Assembly: GCF_014636175.1 (NCBI RefSeq)
Contig: NZ_BMDW01000021.1
Location: 1-64,000, forward strand
Direction: 5' to 3'
Origin: Sphingomonas psychrolutea
GTDB taxonomy: Bacteria; Pseudomonadota; Alphaproteobacteria; Sphingomonadales; Sphingomonadaceae
DNA length: 64,000 nucleotides
A program made the translations under genes and the position numbers. Below the pieces are notes generated by a model. It did no database searches, was not told where the DNA came from, and worked only from the letters and a program-made list of their open reading frames with translations. Every line of letters begins with the position of its first letter. Within the stretch, counting starts at the first letter, position 1. Shown here piece after piece: positions 7,762 through 16,537 of the stretch.

Positions 7762-9072
7762 ATGCCCGATCTCTTCGCCACCTTCGATCCCCCAGCTCCC
7801 GACCAGCCGAGCGAGACCGCGCCGCTCGCCGATCGACTGCGCCCCCGCACGCTGGCGGAGGTCGTCGGGCAGGATCACATCACCGGCCCCGAAGGCGCGA
7901 TCGGGCGGATGGTCGCGGCAGGAAGGCTGTCGTCGATGATTTTGTGGGGCCCGCCGGGCACGGGCAAGACGACGATCGCGCGTTTGCTCGCCGATGCGGT
8001 GGGCTTACGCTTCATGGCGATCTCGGCGGTGTTCTCGGGCGTCGCTGACCTCAAAAAAGCCTTCGCCGAGGCGCGCGATTTCGCCAAAATCGGCAAGCGC
8101 ACCTTGCTGTTCGTAGACGAGATTCACCGCTTCAACCGCGCGCAGCAGGACGGTTTTCTGCCCTATGTCGAGGATGGCACCGTGACGCTCGTCGGCGCGA
8201 CGACCGAGAACCCGAGCTTCGAACTCAACGCCGCCGTGCTCAGCCGCGCGCAAGTGCTGATCCTGCACCGGCTTGACCACGCCGCTTTGGGCCAGTTGCT
8301 CGACCGCGCCGAGGCGACCGAGGGACGCCCCCTCCCCCTCACACCGGCGGCGCGCGACGCGATCATCGCCAGCGCCGATGGCGACGGCCGCTTCCTGCTC
8401 AACCAGGCCGAAACGTTGTTCGCGGTGAACCTACCCGAGCCGCTCGACCCGGCCGGCCTCTCCGCTTTCCTGCAACGTCGCGTCGCGGTGTATGACAAGG
8501 ACCGCGAGGGGCATTACAACCTCATCAGCGCGCTGCATAAAGCGGTGCGCGGATCGGACCCGCAAGCCGCCCTCTATTATCTCGCGCGGATGCTCACTGC
8601 GGGCGAGGAACCGCTTTTCTTGCTGCGCCGGATGGTGCGCATGGCGAGCGAGGATATCGGCCTCGCCGATCCCAACGCCCTCGTCCAATGCCTCGCCGCC
8701 AAGGACGCCTATGATTTCCTCGGCAGCCCCGAGGGCGAACTCGCGCTCGCGCAAGCATGCCTCTATCTCGCCACCGCGCCCAAATCGAACGCTGCCTACA
8801 AGGCGCAGAAGGCCGCCTGGAAATCGGCGCGAGAAACGGGATCGCTGATGCCGCCCGAAAACATCCTCAACGCGCCGACCAAGCTGATGAAGGACATCGG
8901 TTACGGCAAGGGGTACGCCTATGACCCCGACACCGAACACGGCTTTTCCGGCGCGAACTATTGGCCCGCCGAAATGGAGCCGCAGACCTTCTACGCCCCA
9001 ACCGAGCGCGGAATGGAGAAGCGCATCGCCGAGCGCATGGCGTGGTGGGCGAGCTTGAAGGGCGGCGCATGA
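7762..9072 (+). CDS. rarA: Replication-associated recombination protein RarA (MgsA)
   Basis: RarA is an AAA+ ATPase related to clamp loaders that acts at stalled replication forks. The 436-residue protein shows Walker A GPPGTGKT (residues 63-70), Walker B LLFVDEIHRFN (Asp119-Glu120), sensor 1 GATTENPSFE, and the C-terminal MgsA tetramerisation region with MLTAGEEPLFLLRRMVRMAS. The ATG at 7762 gives the family N-terminus MPDLF. The upstream in-frame extension only translates the repeat. Its stop overlaps the next gene (ATGA). Confidence 0.97.
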   Translation: MPDLFATFDPPAPDQPSETAPLADRLRPRTLAEVVGQDHITGPEGAIGRMVAAGRLSSMILWGPPGTGKTTIARLLADAVGLRFMAISAVFSGVADLKKAFAEARDFAKIGKRTLLFVDEIHRFNRAQQDGFLPYVEDGTVTLVGATTENPSFELNAAVLSRAQVLILHRLDHAALGQLLDRAEATEGRPLPLTPAARDAIIASADGDGRFLLNQAETLFAVNLPEPLDPAGLSAFLQRRVAVYDKDREGHYNLISALHKAVRGSDPQAALYYLARMLTAGEEPLFLLRRMVRMASEDIGLADPNALVQCLAAKDAYDFLGSPEGELALAQACLYLATAPKSNAAYKAQKAAWKSARETGSLMPPENILNAPTKLMKDIGYGKGYAYDPDTEHGFSGANYWPAEMEPQTFYAPTERGMEKRIAERMAWWASLKGGA

Positions 9073-9413
9073 AAGACTGGGACGACGTCGTCGCGTTCGC
9101 GCTGACCCTGCCCGACACCGTCGTCGCGACGCATTATGGTGGCCCGGCGATCAAGGTCGCGTCGAACGGGCGCGCCTTCCTGTCAATGTCGCGCGAGCCG
9201 GGGTCGTTCGTCCTGTCGATCGATTTCGACACAAAAGAGATGCTGCTGGAATCCGACCCCGACACCTTCTGGCAAACCTCGCATTATGAAGGCTGGCCGG
9301 GCCTGCTCGTGCGCTATGCCAGCACCGACCCCGACCGCGTTCACGCGATGATCGAACGCGCACGCGATCAGGCGGCGGCGCGCAAACCCTCCAAATCGCG
9401 CAAAAAGGCGTGA
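9069..9413 (+). CDS. MmcQ/YjbR family DNA-binding-like protein
   Basis: This 114-residue protein begins MKDWDDVVAFALTLPDT and has the CyaY-like beta-alpha layout of the YjbR/MmcQ family, with a Lys-rich tail (KPSKSRKKA). Members bind DNA in structural studies, but the cellular role is not known. It is coupled to rarA by ATGA and to the next gene by GTGA, forming a three-gene unit. Confidence 0.82.
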   Translation: MKDWDDVVAFALTLPDTVVATHYGGPAIKVASNGRAFLSMSREPGSFVLSIDFDTKEMLLESDPDTFWQTSHYEGWPGLLVRYASTDPDRVHAMIERARDQAAARKPSKSRKKA

Positions 9414-10282
9414 CGAGACCCTTGCCACCGGCCCATTTCACCCGCTTCGCCGCGATCGACTGGTCCGGCGCGAAGGGCGCGCGGCATCCGGGGATTGCGC
9501 TGGCGGTATGCGAGGCGGGAGACCACGCGCCTACACTCATCGAGCCGCCCCACAAGATCTGGTCGCGCGGCGAAATCCTGCGCTGGCTACGCGCGCGCGC
9601 CAACGAACCGCTGCTGGTCGGGTTCGATTTCAGCTTCGCCCCGCCGCACGTGTTGCGCGGGAGCTATCTTCCGGGCGAGGCGACGCCCGACACGGCGCGC
9701 GCCTTCTGGGCCTATCTCGACGCCCGCACCCCCGATGCCGATCTCGGCGCGGCGTCGTTTCTGGAGGCGCGGCGTGGCACGCATTTCTATCTCGGCGCGG
9801 TCGACGGGACCAAAGCCGATTTCCTGCATTTCCGACGGTGCGAAGCGCACGCCAACGCCGCCGGTTTCGGCAAACCCTCGACCGTCTATGACGCGATCGG
9901 CGCGGCGCAGGTCGCCAAAGCGAGCTTTGCCGGGATGCGCCTGCTCCACCATCTCGGCCATGATGTCCCGGTCTGGCCGTTCGATGCCGCACCAAAATCA
10001 GGGGCGTGCGTCGTCGAGATCTACACCACGATCGCCGCGCGCGCTGCCGGTCTGCGCAAGGGCCTGAGCAAACTGCGCGATGCGGACACGCTCGATGCAG
10101 CGCTCACCGAACTCGGCAGCCAGCCCCACGCCCCGCTTGCGCGCTATACCGACCACGCAACCGATGCGATTCTGACCGCCGCCTGGCTCCGCGCCAACGC
10201 CGTCCGCGCCGAATTATGGCACCCGCCAGCGCTAACCCCGCACATTGCGCGTACTGAGGGCTGGACCTTCGGCATATCCTGA
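9410..10282 (+). CDS. DUF429-like protein with RNase H-type fold
   Basis: This 290-residue protein has three acidic motifs placed as in RNase H/RuvC-like folds: AAIDWSGA on the first strand, GFDFSFAPP in the middle and TDHATDAILTAAWL near the C-terminus. DUF429 proteins are predicted nucleases of unknown substrate. It starts at GTG 9410, overlapping the previous stop (GTGA). Its place in a unit with rarA suggests a DNA-related role, but that is inference. Confidence 0.7.
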   Translation: MTRPLPPAHFTRFAAIDWSGAKGARHPGIALAVCEAGDHAPTLIEPPHKIWSRGEILRWLRARANEPLLVGFDFSFAPPHVLRGSYLPGEATPDTARAFWAYLDARTPDADLGAASFLEARRGTHFYLGAVDGTKADFLHFRRCEAHANAAGFGKPSTVYDAIGAAQVAKASFAGMRLLHHLGHDVPVWPFDAAPKSGACVVEIYTTIAARAAGLRKGLSKLRDADTLDAALTELGSQPHAPLARYTDHATDAILTAAWLRANAVRAELWHPPALTPHIARTEGWTFGIS

Positions 10283-10300
10283 CGCATTGAGCGCGACCGG

Positions 10301-10376
10301 GCCGGTTTAGCTCAGTTGGTAGAGCGCCAGTTTTGTAAACTGGATGTCGCGGGTTCGATTCCTGCAACCGGCACCA
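10301..10376 (+). tRNA. tRNA-Thr (anticodon UGU)
   Basis: The 76-base sequence folds as a complete cloverleaf. The acceptor stem is GCCGGTT/AACCGGC, the D arm GCTC...GAGC, and the anticodon stem CCAGT/ACTGG with loop TTTGTAA (anticodon TGT). The T stem is GCGGG/CCTGC with loop TTCGATT. The CCA end is encoded. It lies 60 bases upstream of the first gene of the lasso cluster. I saw no repeat of its 3' end at the far side of the cluster. Confidence 0.97.
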
Positions 10377-10435
10377 CCCTTCCCGCGCTCGGCAAGGTCT
10401 TCCCATGCACCGTCGAAATCCCTAACCGGGGGGCC

Positions 10436-11668
10436 GTGACCGCACCCGCCGATCCCGAATTGCGGCTTGCCGCCGCCTGCTGCCGTTGGCCGCCCTCCCC
10501 TGCGCGCGACGCGGCGGTGCAAACCGCGGTGGCGGCCGGAATCGACTGGGAACGCTTCGCGCGCGTCGTCGTGCGGCAGCGCGTTTGGGGGCTTGTCGAG
10601 GCAGGATTGAAAGCTGCCGGGATCGCAGCGCCGGAGGCGATCGCGACCCCGCTCGCGCGGCAGGCAAGGCGCGTCGTCCATAATAATCTGATTGCCGCAG
10701 CCGATACCGCGCGCCTCACCGGACTGATTGCTGCCGCCGGCTATCCGGTGCTGGCGGTGAAGGGGGTCGTGCTTGGCGCGCTCGCTTATGGCTCGGTCGG
10801 GTTCAAGCACAGCAAGGATATCGACTTGCTGATCCTGCCGGAGCATGTCGCGCCGGTACTGGCGCTGCTCGAGGCCGAGACCTACCGCATCACGCAACCC
10901 GCTCACGGCTTGAACGCGGCACAGCGCGCCGTCCTGCCCCGCTATGGCAAGGATGTTGGCATGATGCGCGGCGCGCCCCATTTGCAAATCGAACTGCACT
11001 GGCGACTGTTTACCAATGCCCGGCTGCTGCCGACGCTCACCGCACGTTCGCCGACGCAAACCGTCATGCTTGGCACAGCGTTGAGCGCCCCGACCTTCGC
11101 GCCCGCCGATCTGTACAGCTATCTCGTCCTGCACGGTGCGAACGATGGCTGGTCGCGCATGAAATCGCTGGCCGATCTCAACGCGTTGGTCGCCTCCGCC
11201 GGTCCGCTTGCGCTTTCGATGTGGCATGATCGCGCGGTGTCGCTGGGGGCCGGGGTCGCGTCTGAACAGGCGATGCTGATGATGCACGACTTGTTCGCAT
11301 TGCCGCTGCCGATCACGCTTGCCGAAACGATCGGACGATCGCGGCGGGTGCGGATGCTGGTTGCGGGCGCGTATCAATTGATGGCGGTGCGCGATGGCGC
11401 GACCGAGATTGACGGCTGGGGTTATGGTCGAATGTTGTCGTTGGCGATGCAACCGCTGCTCGGGCGGGGCGTGCGCTACCAATGGCAGATCCTGCGCTCA
11501 GTGCTGTATATGCAAAGCGAAATGTATGGCAGCAAACTCCCACCAGCGCTCTACCCGTTCTATCCGCTGGTGCGCGTCCCGGCGTGGCTGATCAGCCGAA
11601 TCGCGCGGCTCGGGCGTCACATCGTGGGCAGTGACAAATCCGTCACTATCGCGGGCAAAACGCAGTGA
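10436..11668 (+). CDS. Lasso-cluster nucleotidyltransferase family protein (NTP_transf_5)
   Basis: This 410-residue protein has the nucleotidyltransferase signature LAVKGVVLGALAYGS (Lys109-Gly110) followed by HSKDIDLLI (Asp128, Asp130), as in the NTP_transf_5 family. In Bacillus pseudomycoides a relative in the pseudomycoidin cluster is linked to adding sugar to a phosphorylated lasso peptide. Here it is the first gene of the cluster and overlaps the B2 gene by GTGA. GTG 10436 was chosen because GGGGGG lies just upstream. A longer frame reaches back into the tRNA gene and cannot be the real start. Confidence 0.82.
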   Translation: MTAPADPELRLAAACCRWPPSPARDAAVQTAVAAGIDWERFARVVVRQRVWGLVEAGLKAAGIAAPEAIATPLARQARRVVHNNLIAAADTARLTGLIAAAGYPVLAVKGVVLGALAYGSVGFKHSKDIDLLILPEHVAPVLALLEAETYRITQPAHGLNAAQRAVLPRYGKDVGMMRGAPHLQIELHWRLFTNARLLPTLTARSPTQTVMLGTALSAPTFAPADLYSYLVLHGANDGWSRMKSLADLNALVASAGPLALSMWHDRAVSLGAGVASEQAMLMMHDLFALPLPITLAETIGRSRRVRMLVAGAYQLMAVRDGATEIDGWGYGRMLSLAMQPLLGRGVRYQWQILRSVLYMQSEMYGSKLPPALYPFYPLVRVPAWLISRIARLGRHIVGSDKSVTIAGKTQ

Positions 11669-12156
11669 AGCAGCGGTTACGCACGGCCTGGCGGCGGCTG
11701 CGCCACCGCGCCCGGCGGCTCGGGCAGGTCGGGATACAGGATCACGCCTTGCTGGCTGAAGCGGCCGTCGGACTGGCCGCGGCGCGGATTGCGATTCGCA
11801 CCATACCGTTTCCGCGGATTGCGCGCCGGTTGGGCGGCTTTATGGCACCGCAACAGGCCAACGCCAAAGCGAGCCACGCCCCACCCACCGAACAAGATAT
11901 GGAGATAGCTCGCAAAATCGGCTGGGCCGTGACGGTTGCCGCGCGCACCGTTCCGTTCAAGGCGGTGTGCTTGCCGCAAGCGATGGCGGCGCATCGAATG
12001 CTTCGAAAGCGCGGCATTTTCAGCATCATGCATTTCGGCACCGCGCCGGGCGCCGCGCTCTCGCTAGAGGCGCATGCGTGGCTGAACGCCGGCGAGATTG
12101 AGGTCACCGGTTATCCCGTGGGCAGCGAATTCACCGAAATCGCGTGCATCGCCTGA
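11665..12156 (+). CDS. Lasso peptide biosynthesis B2 protein (transglutaminase-like leader protease)
   Basis: B2 cuts the leader from the lasso precursor after a B1 protein delivers it. The 163-residue protein has a basic N-terminus and the family core TVPFKAVCLPQAMAAHRML, with catalytic Cys102, then LSLEAHAWL with His137, and VTGYPV. This matches the Transglut_core3 papain-like fold of McjB C-terminal domains. It starts at GTG 11665, overlapping the upstream stop. It is encoded separately from B1, as in many proteobacterial and Firmicute split-B clusters. Confidence 0.9.
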   Translation: MKQRLRTAWRRLRHRARRLGQVGIQDHALLAEAAVGLAAARIAIRTIPFPRIARRLGGFMAPQQANAKASHAPPTEQDMEIARKIGWAVTVAARTVPFKAVCLPQAMAAHRMLRKRGIFSIMHFGTAPGAALSLEAHAWLNAGEIEVTGYPVGSEFTEIACIA

Positions 12157-12180
12157 CGCAACCTTTTCGCAACTGCGGCA

Positions 12181-12209
12181 TTGTAATTGAAGGCGAGTGC
12201 CAATATAGA
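12181..12209 (+). promoter_or_regulatory. Candidate sigma-70-type promoter of the lasso precursor
   Basis: TTGTAA (12181-12186) and TATAGA (12204-12209) are separated by 17 bases, in an AT-richer stretch directly upstream of the precursor gene. A Shine-Dalgarno AGGGAG (12234-12239) stands 7 bases before the precursor ATG. This would give the precursor its own transcript in addition to read-through from B2. Confidence 0.5.
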
Positions 12210-12246
12210 AATCAAACGTTTTCGAGACGACCCAGGGAGTACCATC

Positions 12247-12402
12247 ATGACTGTCAACGACCAAGCCGCTCAGGGTGTGTCCACCGTCTCCGCCAAGGAT
12301 TCGTGGGTTAAGCCGGAGATCACCGCGTTTGCCGCTGCTGTTGAAGCACAGGCCAATCTGGGCGGTACTGCCCTGGATAGCGGTAAGGCCAATTTGAGCT
12401 AA
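12247..12402 (+). CDS. Lasso-type RiPP precursor peptide
   Basis: This gene encodes 51 residues. The leader holds DSWVKPEITAF (Trp20, Pro23, Ile25), which fits the Y/W-x2-P-x-L/I recognition motif bound by PqqD-like B1 proteins. After Glu33 the only acidic residue is Asp44, so it must be the ring acceptor. Ring starts at Ala36 (9-membered), Asn37 (8) or Leu38 (7) all fit the known range. The likeliest core is ANLGGTALDSGKANLS, with Ala1-Asp9 like the ring of paeninodin. The usual Thr at leader position -2 is absent. The C-terminal residue is Ser51, the residue type phosphorylated by lasso kinases. The ATG at 12247 has a good ribosome site. Confidence 0.75.
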   Translation: MTVNDQAAQGVSTVSAKDSWVKPEITAFAAAVEAQANLGGTALDSGKANLS

Positions 12403-12460
12403 TGGCCGTAACGCCGCCGCGCCTGCGCACGGCCGCCGGGTTTATCATCTGACACATTTT

Positions 12461-12494
12461 AAAATCGGCCTGCCGAACCCGGCAGGCCGATTTT
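12461..12494. terminator. Intrinsic terminator after the lasso precursor
   Basis: A perfect 15-bp stem AAAATCGGCCTGCCG/CGGCAGGCCGATTTT with loop AACC lies 58 bases after the precursor stop and before the kinase gene. The A-rich foot and T-rich end make it work in both directions. Such a hairpin would make the short precursor message more abundant than the downstream enzyme genes. Confidence 0.85.
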
Positions 12495-12559
12495 GTGTGT
12501 TCGGCCGACGTCCTCGCTAGGGCGATCGCGTCGCACGGCTGCGCAGTGGGGACGTATTT

Positions 12560-13495
12560 TTGTCTTTTGCTTATCGATTCGCCGGCATGGAGATCGAGTC
12601 GGAGGTCGCAATCTCCGATCTGCGCGCCAGTGCTCTCCCGCTCCCAACCCTCGGCGATTTGCTTACCATCCGTCAGGAACCGGGTCCTCAACCTGACTCG
12701 GATCACATCGTATTCGCATGGCCGGGACGGTATGGTGCGCGGCTGGGAACAATCGATGACGATTGGATGATCACCTCGCGCCTTGACGGCGCGTTTCGCA
12801 TTGATCCCGCTTACCGCACGCTTCGGGTGTATAGCGAGCGCACCCCGCCCAGCGCCGCCTGCATCGACGTACTCGTGCGACGCATCCTGCCGCGCCTGAT
12901 GGTCGCGCGCGGCGCGATGACGATCCATGCAGCGGCCATCGCCACGCAGGGCCGTGGAATCCTCCTGCTCGGCGCGTCCGGTGCCGGAAAATCTACCACC
13001 ACCGCCGCCTTAGCGGCGATGCCGGGATGGGATCTTTTCAGCGACGATTTGTCGACCATCTGGGAGGGATCCCCGCCGCACCTCGCGCCGTCTGCACGCG
13101 GTGTGTGTTTGTGGCAACCGTCGGTTACGGGCCTCGCACTCGACCCTGCCCGCTGTACCGCAATGCCCGGATATGACGGCAAGTTCCGGTTCGAGCCGGA
13201 CGCGCCGCTGGTTACTGCTCCCGTCCCTTTGCGAGCGTTCGTGTTTCTGGCGCAGGATCCCGAATGCCACGCGCCGAGGCTTGCGCCGATGATCCGCGCC
13301 AACGCTTTTATCCGCGCAATCCGTCAGCTCAATTTGTTCAACCCTGCGGACGCGGAACAACACCAACAGGCCATCGCCCGCCTCAGCCGAATTGCCGCGG
13401 GGCTACCGATGTTGCGTCTGTCTTATCCTCCGAGGTACGATGTGTTTCCCGCCATAGCCGATCTCCTGACCGAACAGGTACTTCGATGCGCTTGA
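12560..13495 (+). CDS. HPr-kinase-like lasso peptide kinase
   Basis: This 311-residue protein matches the HprK C-terminal-like kinases found in lasso clusters. It has TIHAAAI (His123), Walker A LGASGAGKSTTT (Gly138-Thr146) and FSDDLS (Asp162-Asp163). Characterised relatives from paeninodin-type clusters phosphorylate the side chain of the precursor's C-terminal Ser, and the precursor here ends in Ser. TTG 12560 is used because GGGGA lies 7 bases upstream; ATG 12587 is the alternative. It overlaps the sulfotransferase gene by 10 bases. Confidence 0.85.
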   Translation: MSFAYRFAGMEIESEVAISDLRASALPLPTLGDLLTIRQEPGPQPDSDHIVFAWPGRYGARLGTIDDDWMITSRLDGAFRIDPAYRTLRVYSERTPPSAACIDVLVRRILPRLMVARGAMTIHAAAIATQGRGILLLGASGAGKSTTTAALAAMPGWDLFSDDLSTIWEGSPPHLAPSARGVCLWQPSVTGLALDPARCTAMPGYDGKFRFEPDAPLVTAPVPLRAFVFLAQDPECHAPRLAPMIRANAFIRAIRQLNLFNPADAEQHQQAIARLSRIAAGLPMLRLSYPPRYDVFPAIADLLTEQVLRCA

Positions 13496-14385
13496 CCACC
13501 GACCCTGCCCCGCTTGAGCCCACCCCGCTTCCCCCCCTCGAGAAGCGCAAGCGGTACGACCTTTCGCTGGCCGAGCATGATTATCCCGAATGGCATGGTC
13601 GCCCAACCCGCACGATCCTGCTCTGTTCGGAGCAGCGCTCGGGCAGCACGCTGTTGGGCGAGGTGTTGTATTTCGCCGGGAATCTGGGCTGCCCGCTCGA
13701 ATATTTTCATGGCGGGTTTTACCCCGATTTCATCAAGCGGTGGGGGACGAACGAAGCCGAGGCTTTCCTGCGCGCGGCCCATCGCCACCGGACCGCGCCC
13801 AGCGGCACCTTTTCTGCGAAAATCTTCTGGACCGACTTGATGGGCCTGCTCGCCGAACGCGACGCCGCCCTGCATGCGCAGATCACCGCCGCGCCCCCCG
13901 CCGTGCTCGGCCCGGCACCCGATCTTTATCGCGCCATCGCCGCCGCGGTGGGCGATCTGCTGGAGGGGGCCACGTATATTCATCTGCGACGGCTCGATCG
14001 GGTTCGCCGCGCGGTGTCGGGCATTGTGGCTGAAGAAACCGGGCTGTGGCGTTCCATTCCCGGCGTTGGGGAACATCGCCCCCGATCCGAACCGGTTTAC
14101 GATTTCGACCGGATCGCCAAACGCGTTGCGGCATCGGATCAGGCGCATGCGCATTGGACAAATCTTTTCGCGGCGATTGGCGTCACGCCGATCGCGCTGA
14201 CCTATGAGGAATTGACGCGCGATTATATGGGAACGGCAACGCGCGTGCTGCGCGCGCTCGGTAGCGACGCGACGCCCGTCACGCCGCGGATGCAGCGTCA
14301 ATCGGATCGCCGATCGGAAGATTATGCGCTACGCTATCTGCGCGAGGCGCAAGCGCGGCTCGCTGCATCGGGGAATGCCACATGA
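13486..14385 (+). CDS. Stf0-type sulfotransferase in the lasso cluster
   Basis: This 299-residue protein resembles Stf0 (trehalose 2-sulfotransferase) enzymes, which move sulfate from PAPS onto a sugar hydroxyl. The PAPS-binding loop is LCSEQRSGSTLLGEV (Arg51-Thr55), followed by the family pattern LGCPLEYFHGGFYP and later HLRRLDRVRRAVS. The ATG at 13486 lies inside the kinase gene, and its stop overlaps the B1 gene (ATGA). Position and coupling make the lasso peptide, or a sugar placed on it, the likely acceptor; this is inference. There is no Tyr in the predicted core. Confidence 0.82.
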   Translation: MRLTTDPAPLEPTPLPPLEKRKRYDLSLAEHDYPEWHGRPTRTILLCSEQRSGSTLLGEVLYFAGNLGCPLEYFHGGFYPDFIKRWGTNEAEAFLRAAHRHRTAPSGTFSAKIFWTDLMGLLAERDAALHAQITAAPPAVLGPAPDLYRAIAAAVGDLLEGATYIHLRRLDRVRRAVSGIVAEETGLWRSIPGVGEHRPRSEPVYDFDRIAKRVAASDQAHAHWTNLFAAIGVTPIALTYEELTRDYMGTATRVLRALGSDATPVTPRMQRQSDRRSEDYALRYLREAQARLAASGNAT

Positions 14386-14648
14386 CGTACCTGATTCCTG
14401 AGCATATCGTGTGGCAGGACGTTCCCGGCGAACTCGCTTTATTCGACGCGCGTGACCAAACCTACAGCGCCTTGAACGGCAGTGCCGCGGCAATCTGGCG
14501 CGAAGTTGCCCGCGGAGGCGATGCGGACACGATCGTCCGGACCCTCGCGGAACGGTACGACGTGCCCGACCACGCTATCGCGCCGGACGTCACGGCTTTC
14601 CTCACCGATGCCATCACCCGGGGGCTGCTGGTCACCGGAACTGCATGA
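14382..14648 (+). CDS. Lasso B1 protein, PqqD-like RiPP recognition element
   Basis: This 88-residue protein shows the PqqD fold, with strands ending in LALFDARDQTYSALNGSAAAIW, then three helices and RGLLV at the end. B1 proteins bind the leader peptide and present it to B2 and the cyclase. It is coupled to the sulfotransferase upstream and the cyclase downstream by ATGA junctions. Confidence 0.87.
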   Translation: MTYLIPEHIVWQDVPGELALFDARDQTYSALNGSAAAIWREVARGGDADTIVRTLAERYDVPDHAIAPDVTAFLTDAITRGLLVTGTA

Positions 14649-16537
14649 GCGGGATCGCCGGGGTCGTTTACGGCGACGGGCGCGACGTGTCGCCCGCGCT
14701 GCTCGAACAGGTTTCGACTGCATCCGCGATCCGCGCCGATGACGGCGTAGCTCATTGGGCCGGCGGATCGGCCGGACTGATCCGCTTTCGCCATGCGACC
14801 ACGCCCGAGGCGCTGGGCGAGCGGCAACCAAGCCCCGCAGCGTCTGGCAATGTGATCGCGTTCGACGGACGCCTCGACAATCGCGAGGAATTGATTGCGA
14901 TGCTCGGTCGGGACGGCGCGGCCCTGCGCCAGCGGCCCGATGAGGAGATCGCGCTCGCTCTGTTCGAGCGGATCGGCGACGGCTTCATGCGCCACCTTGC
15001 CGGGGACTATGCCTTCGCGATCTGGCAACCCGATCAGCGCCGCCTGTTCTGCGCCCGCGCGCCGGTCGGGCGGCGACCGTTTTTCTACCATCTGTCGGCC
15101 GATGGTTTCGCCTTTGCCAGCGAGCCGAAAGCGCTGATCGTCGGGCTGTCGCTCGATCGCGGCGTGAACGAACCGCTCATCGCCGAATATCTTGCGCGCC
15201 GCGTCGTCACCCGTGGTGAGACGTTCTGGCGCGCTCTGAACACGCTGCCGCAAGGCAGCGCACTCGCCTATCAGGACGGCGCGCTGCGCCAATGGCATTG
15301 GGACGATGCCCCACCGGAGGACCTGTCGCGCCTGTCCGAGGGCGCGCATATCGAGCGGTTCAACGAACTGCTCGACCAAGCGATCATCGCCTGCACGCGC
15401 AGCAACACCGGCGTGGTGGCGCAATTGTCGGGCGGGCTCGATTCCTCCTCGATCCTGTCGCGCGCGACCGAACTTCACCGCGCCGGCAAGATCGACCGGC
15501 ACGTCGCCGCGATCACCGCGCGCTATCCCGGTTCACCAGTCGACGAATCGGAATGGAGCGGCGCGGTCGAGGCGCATCTCGGCATCACCGCCCGCGTCGT
15601 GCAAGGCAGCATCTTCGACCCCGACGCCGCGCGCGCCTGGTCGGCGAACACGTTGCAAATGCCGCTGCGGCCCAACACGCTCGACACGCTGGAGGGCAAT
15701 TTCCGTAACCTCGAACGGCATGGCGAGCGCGTTTTGCTGTCGGGTGAAGGCGGCGACGAATTGCTCAACGGCAACCATGCGCATTGGCCCGACGAAATCC
15801 GCCGCGGCCGGATCGATCTGGTCGCGCGCCAGGCGCTGGCGATGCCGGGCGCGACGCTACCCGGCAAGGTGCGCGCTTTTGTCAGCGAAGGGTTTGGTCC
15901 GCTGGTCAGCACCACCCTCTATCGGCGTGCGGCGCTGCGGCAGTCGTGGGCAGGCACAGCGCTTCCCGATCATCTGTCCCCCGCTTGGATCGAAGCGACC
16001 GGATTACGCGCGCGGATTGCCGCCAGTCGGCCCGCCGCGACACTGCCCGGCATCGCTGCGCAGAACCGCTACGCCGTCATCGATCTGGAATCGCGGGAGA
16101 TTGCGACCGGTCCGCTCCAGGCGCTGCCCAACGCTTACGGGGTGGAATATCGCCACCCGTTATACGATCAGCGGCTGCTGCGCTTCATCCTCGGCGCGTC
16201 GGGCGAGGTGCTGTTTAGAAACGGCGCGCGGCGGCACCTGTTCCGCGAAGCGATGCGCGGCACGCTGGTGGAAAAGGTGCGGACGCGGCAGTCCAAGGCG
16301 ATCTTCAACACGCTTGTCGTCGATGGGTTGGAGCGGTTCTACGCCCAGCGCGAAATCGCGGCGCAATGGCCCGTAAAACTCGGCTGGGTCGATGGCGCGG
16401 CGCTGCAGCGCATCTGGAATGCCTATCTGGCGTGGCGCGACGATGGCGCGCATTTTCCGGTCCCCCGGATTGAATTTGGTGCGTTGTGGAGCACGGCGGC
16501 GCTGGACATCTGGCTTGAAAACGCCGTCGGGCTATAG
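14645..16537 (+). CDS. Lasso cyclase (asparagine synthetase-like, C protein)
   Basis: The cyclase activates the ring-forming Asp or Glu side chain by adenylation and joins it to the core's N-terminus. The 630-residue protein begins MSGIAGVVYGDGRD, so the Cys2 nucleophile of true glutamine-dependent asparagine synthetases is replaced by Ser, as in many lasso cyclases. The ATP-binding PP-loop QLSGGLDSSSIL is at about residues 259-270, and LSGEGGDELLNG follows further on. Length is normal. The gene is coupled to B1 by ATGA, and the second PqqD-like gene begins immediately after its stop. Confidence 0.92.
   Translation: MSGIAGVVYGDGRDVSPALLEQVSTASAIRADDGVAHWAGGSAGLIRFRHATTPEALGERQPSPAASGNVIAFDGRLDNREELIAMLGRDGAALRQRPDEEIALALFERIGDGFMRHLAGDYAFAIWQPDQRRLFCARAPVGRRPFFYHLSADGFAFASEPKALIVGLSLDRGVNEPLIAEYLARRVVTRGETFWRALNTLPQGSALAYQDGALRQWHWDDAPPEDLSRLSEGAHIERFNELLDQAIIACTRSNTGVVAQLSGGLDSSSILSRATELHRAGKIDRHVAAITARYPGSPVDESEWSGAVEAHLGITARVVQGSIFDPDAARAWSANTLQMPLRPNTLDTLEGNFRNLERHGERVLLSGEGGDELLNGNHAHWPDEIRRGRIDLVARQALAMPGATLPGKVRAFVSEGFGPLVSTTLYRRAALRQSWAGTALPDHLSPAWIEATGLRARIAASRPAATLPGIAAQNRYAVIDLESREIATGPLQALPNAYGVEYRHPLYDQRLLRFILGASGEVLFRNGARRHLFREAMRGTLVEKVRTRQSKAIFNTLVVDGLERFYAQREIAAQWPVKLGWVDGAALQRIWNAYLAWRDDGAHFPVPRIEFGALWSTAALDIWLENAVGL

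Noticed and set aside
10316..10435. Extension of the nucleotidyltransferase gene back into the tRNA gene
   Set aside because: The start would lie inside the tRNA. GTG 10436 with a G-rich ribosome site is better.
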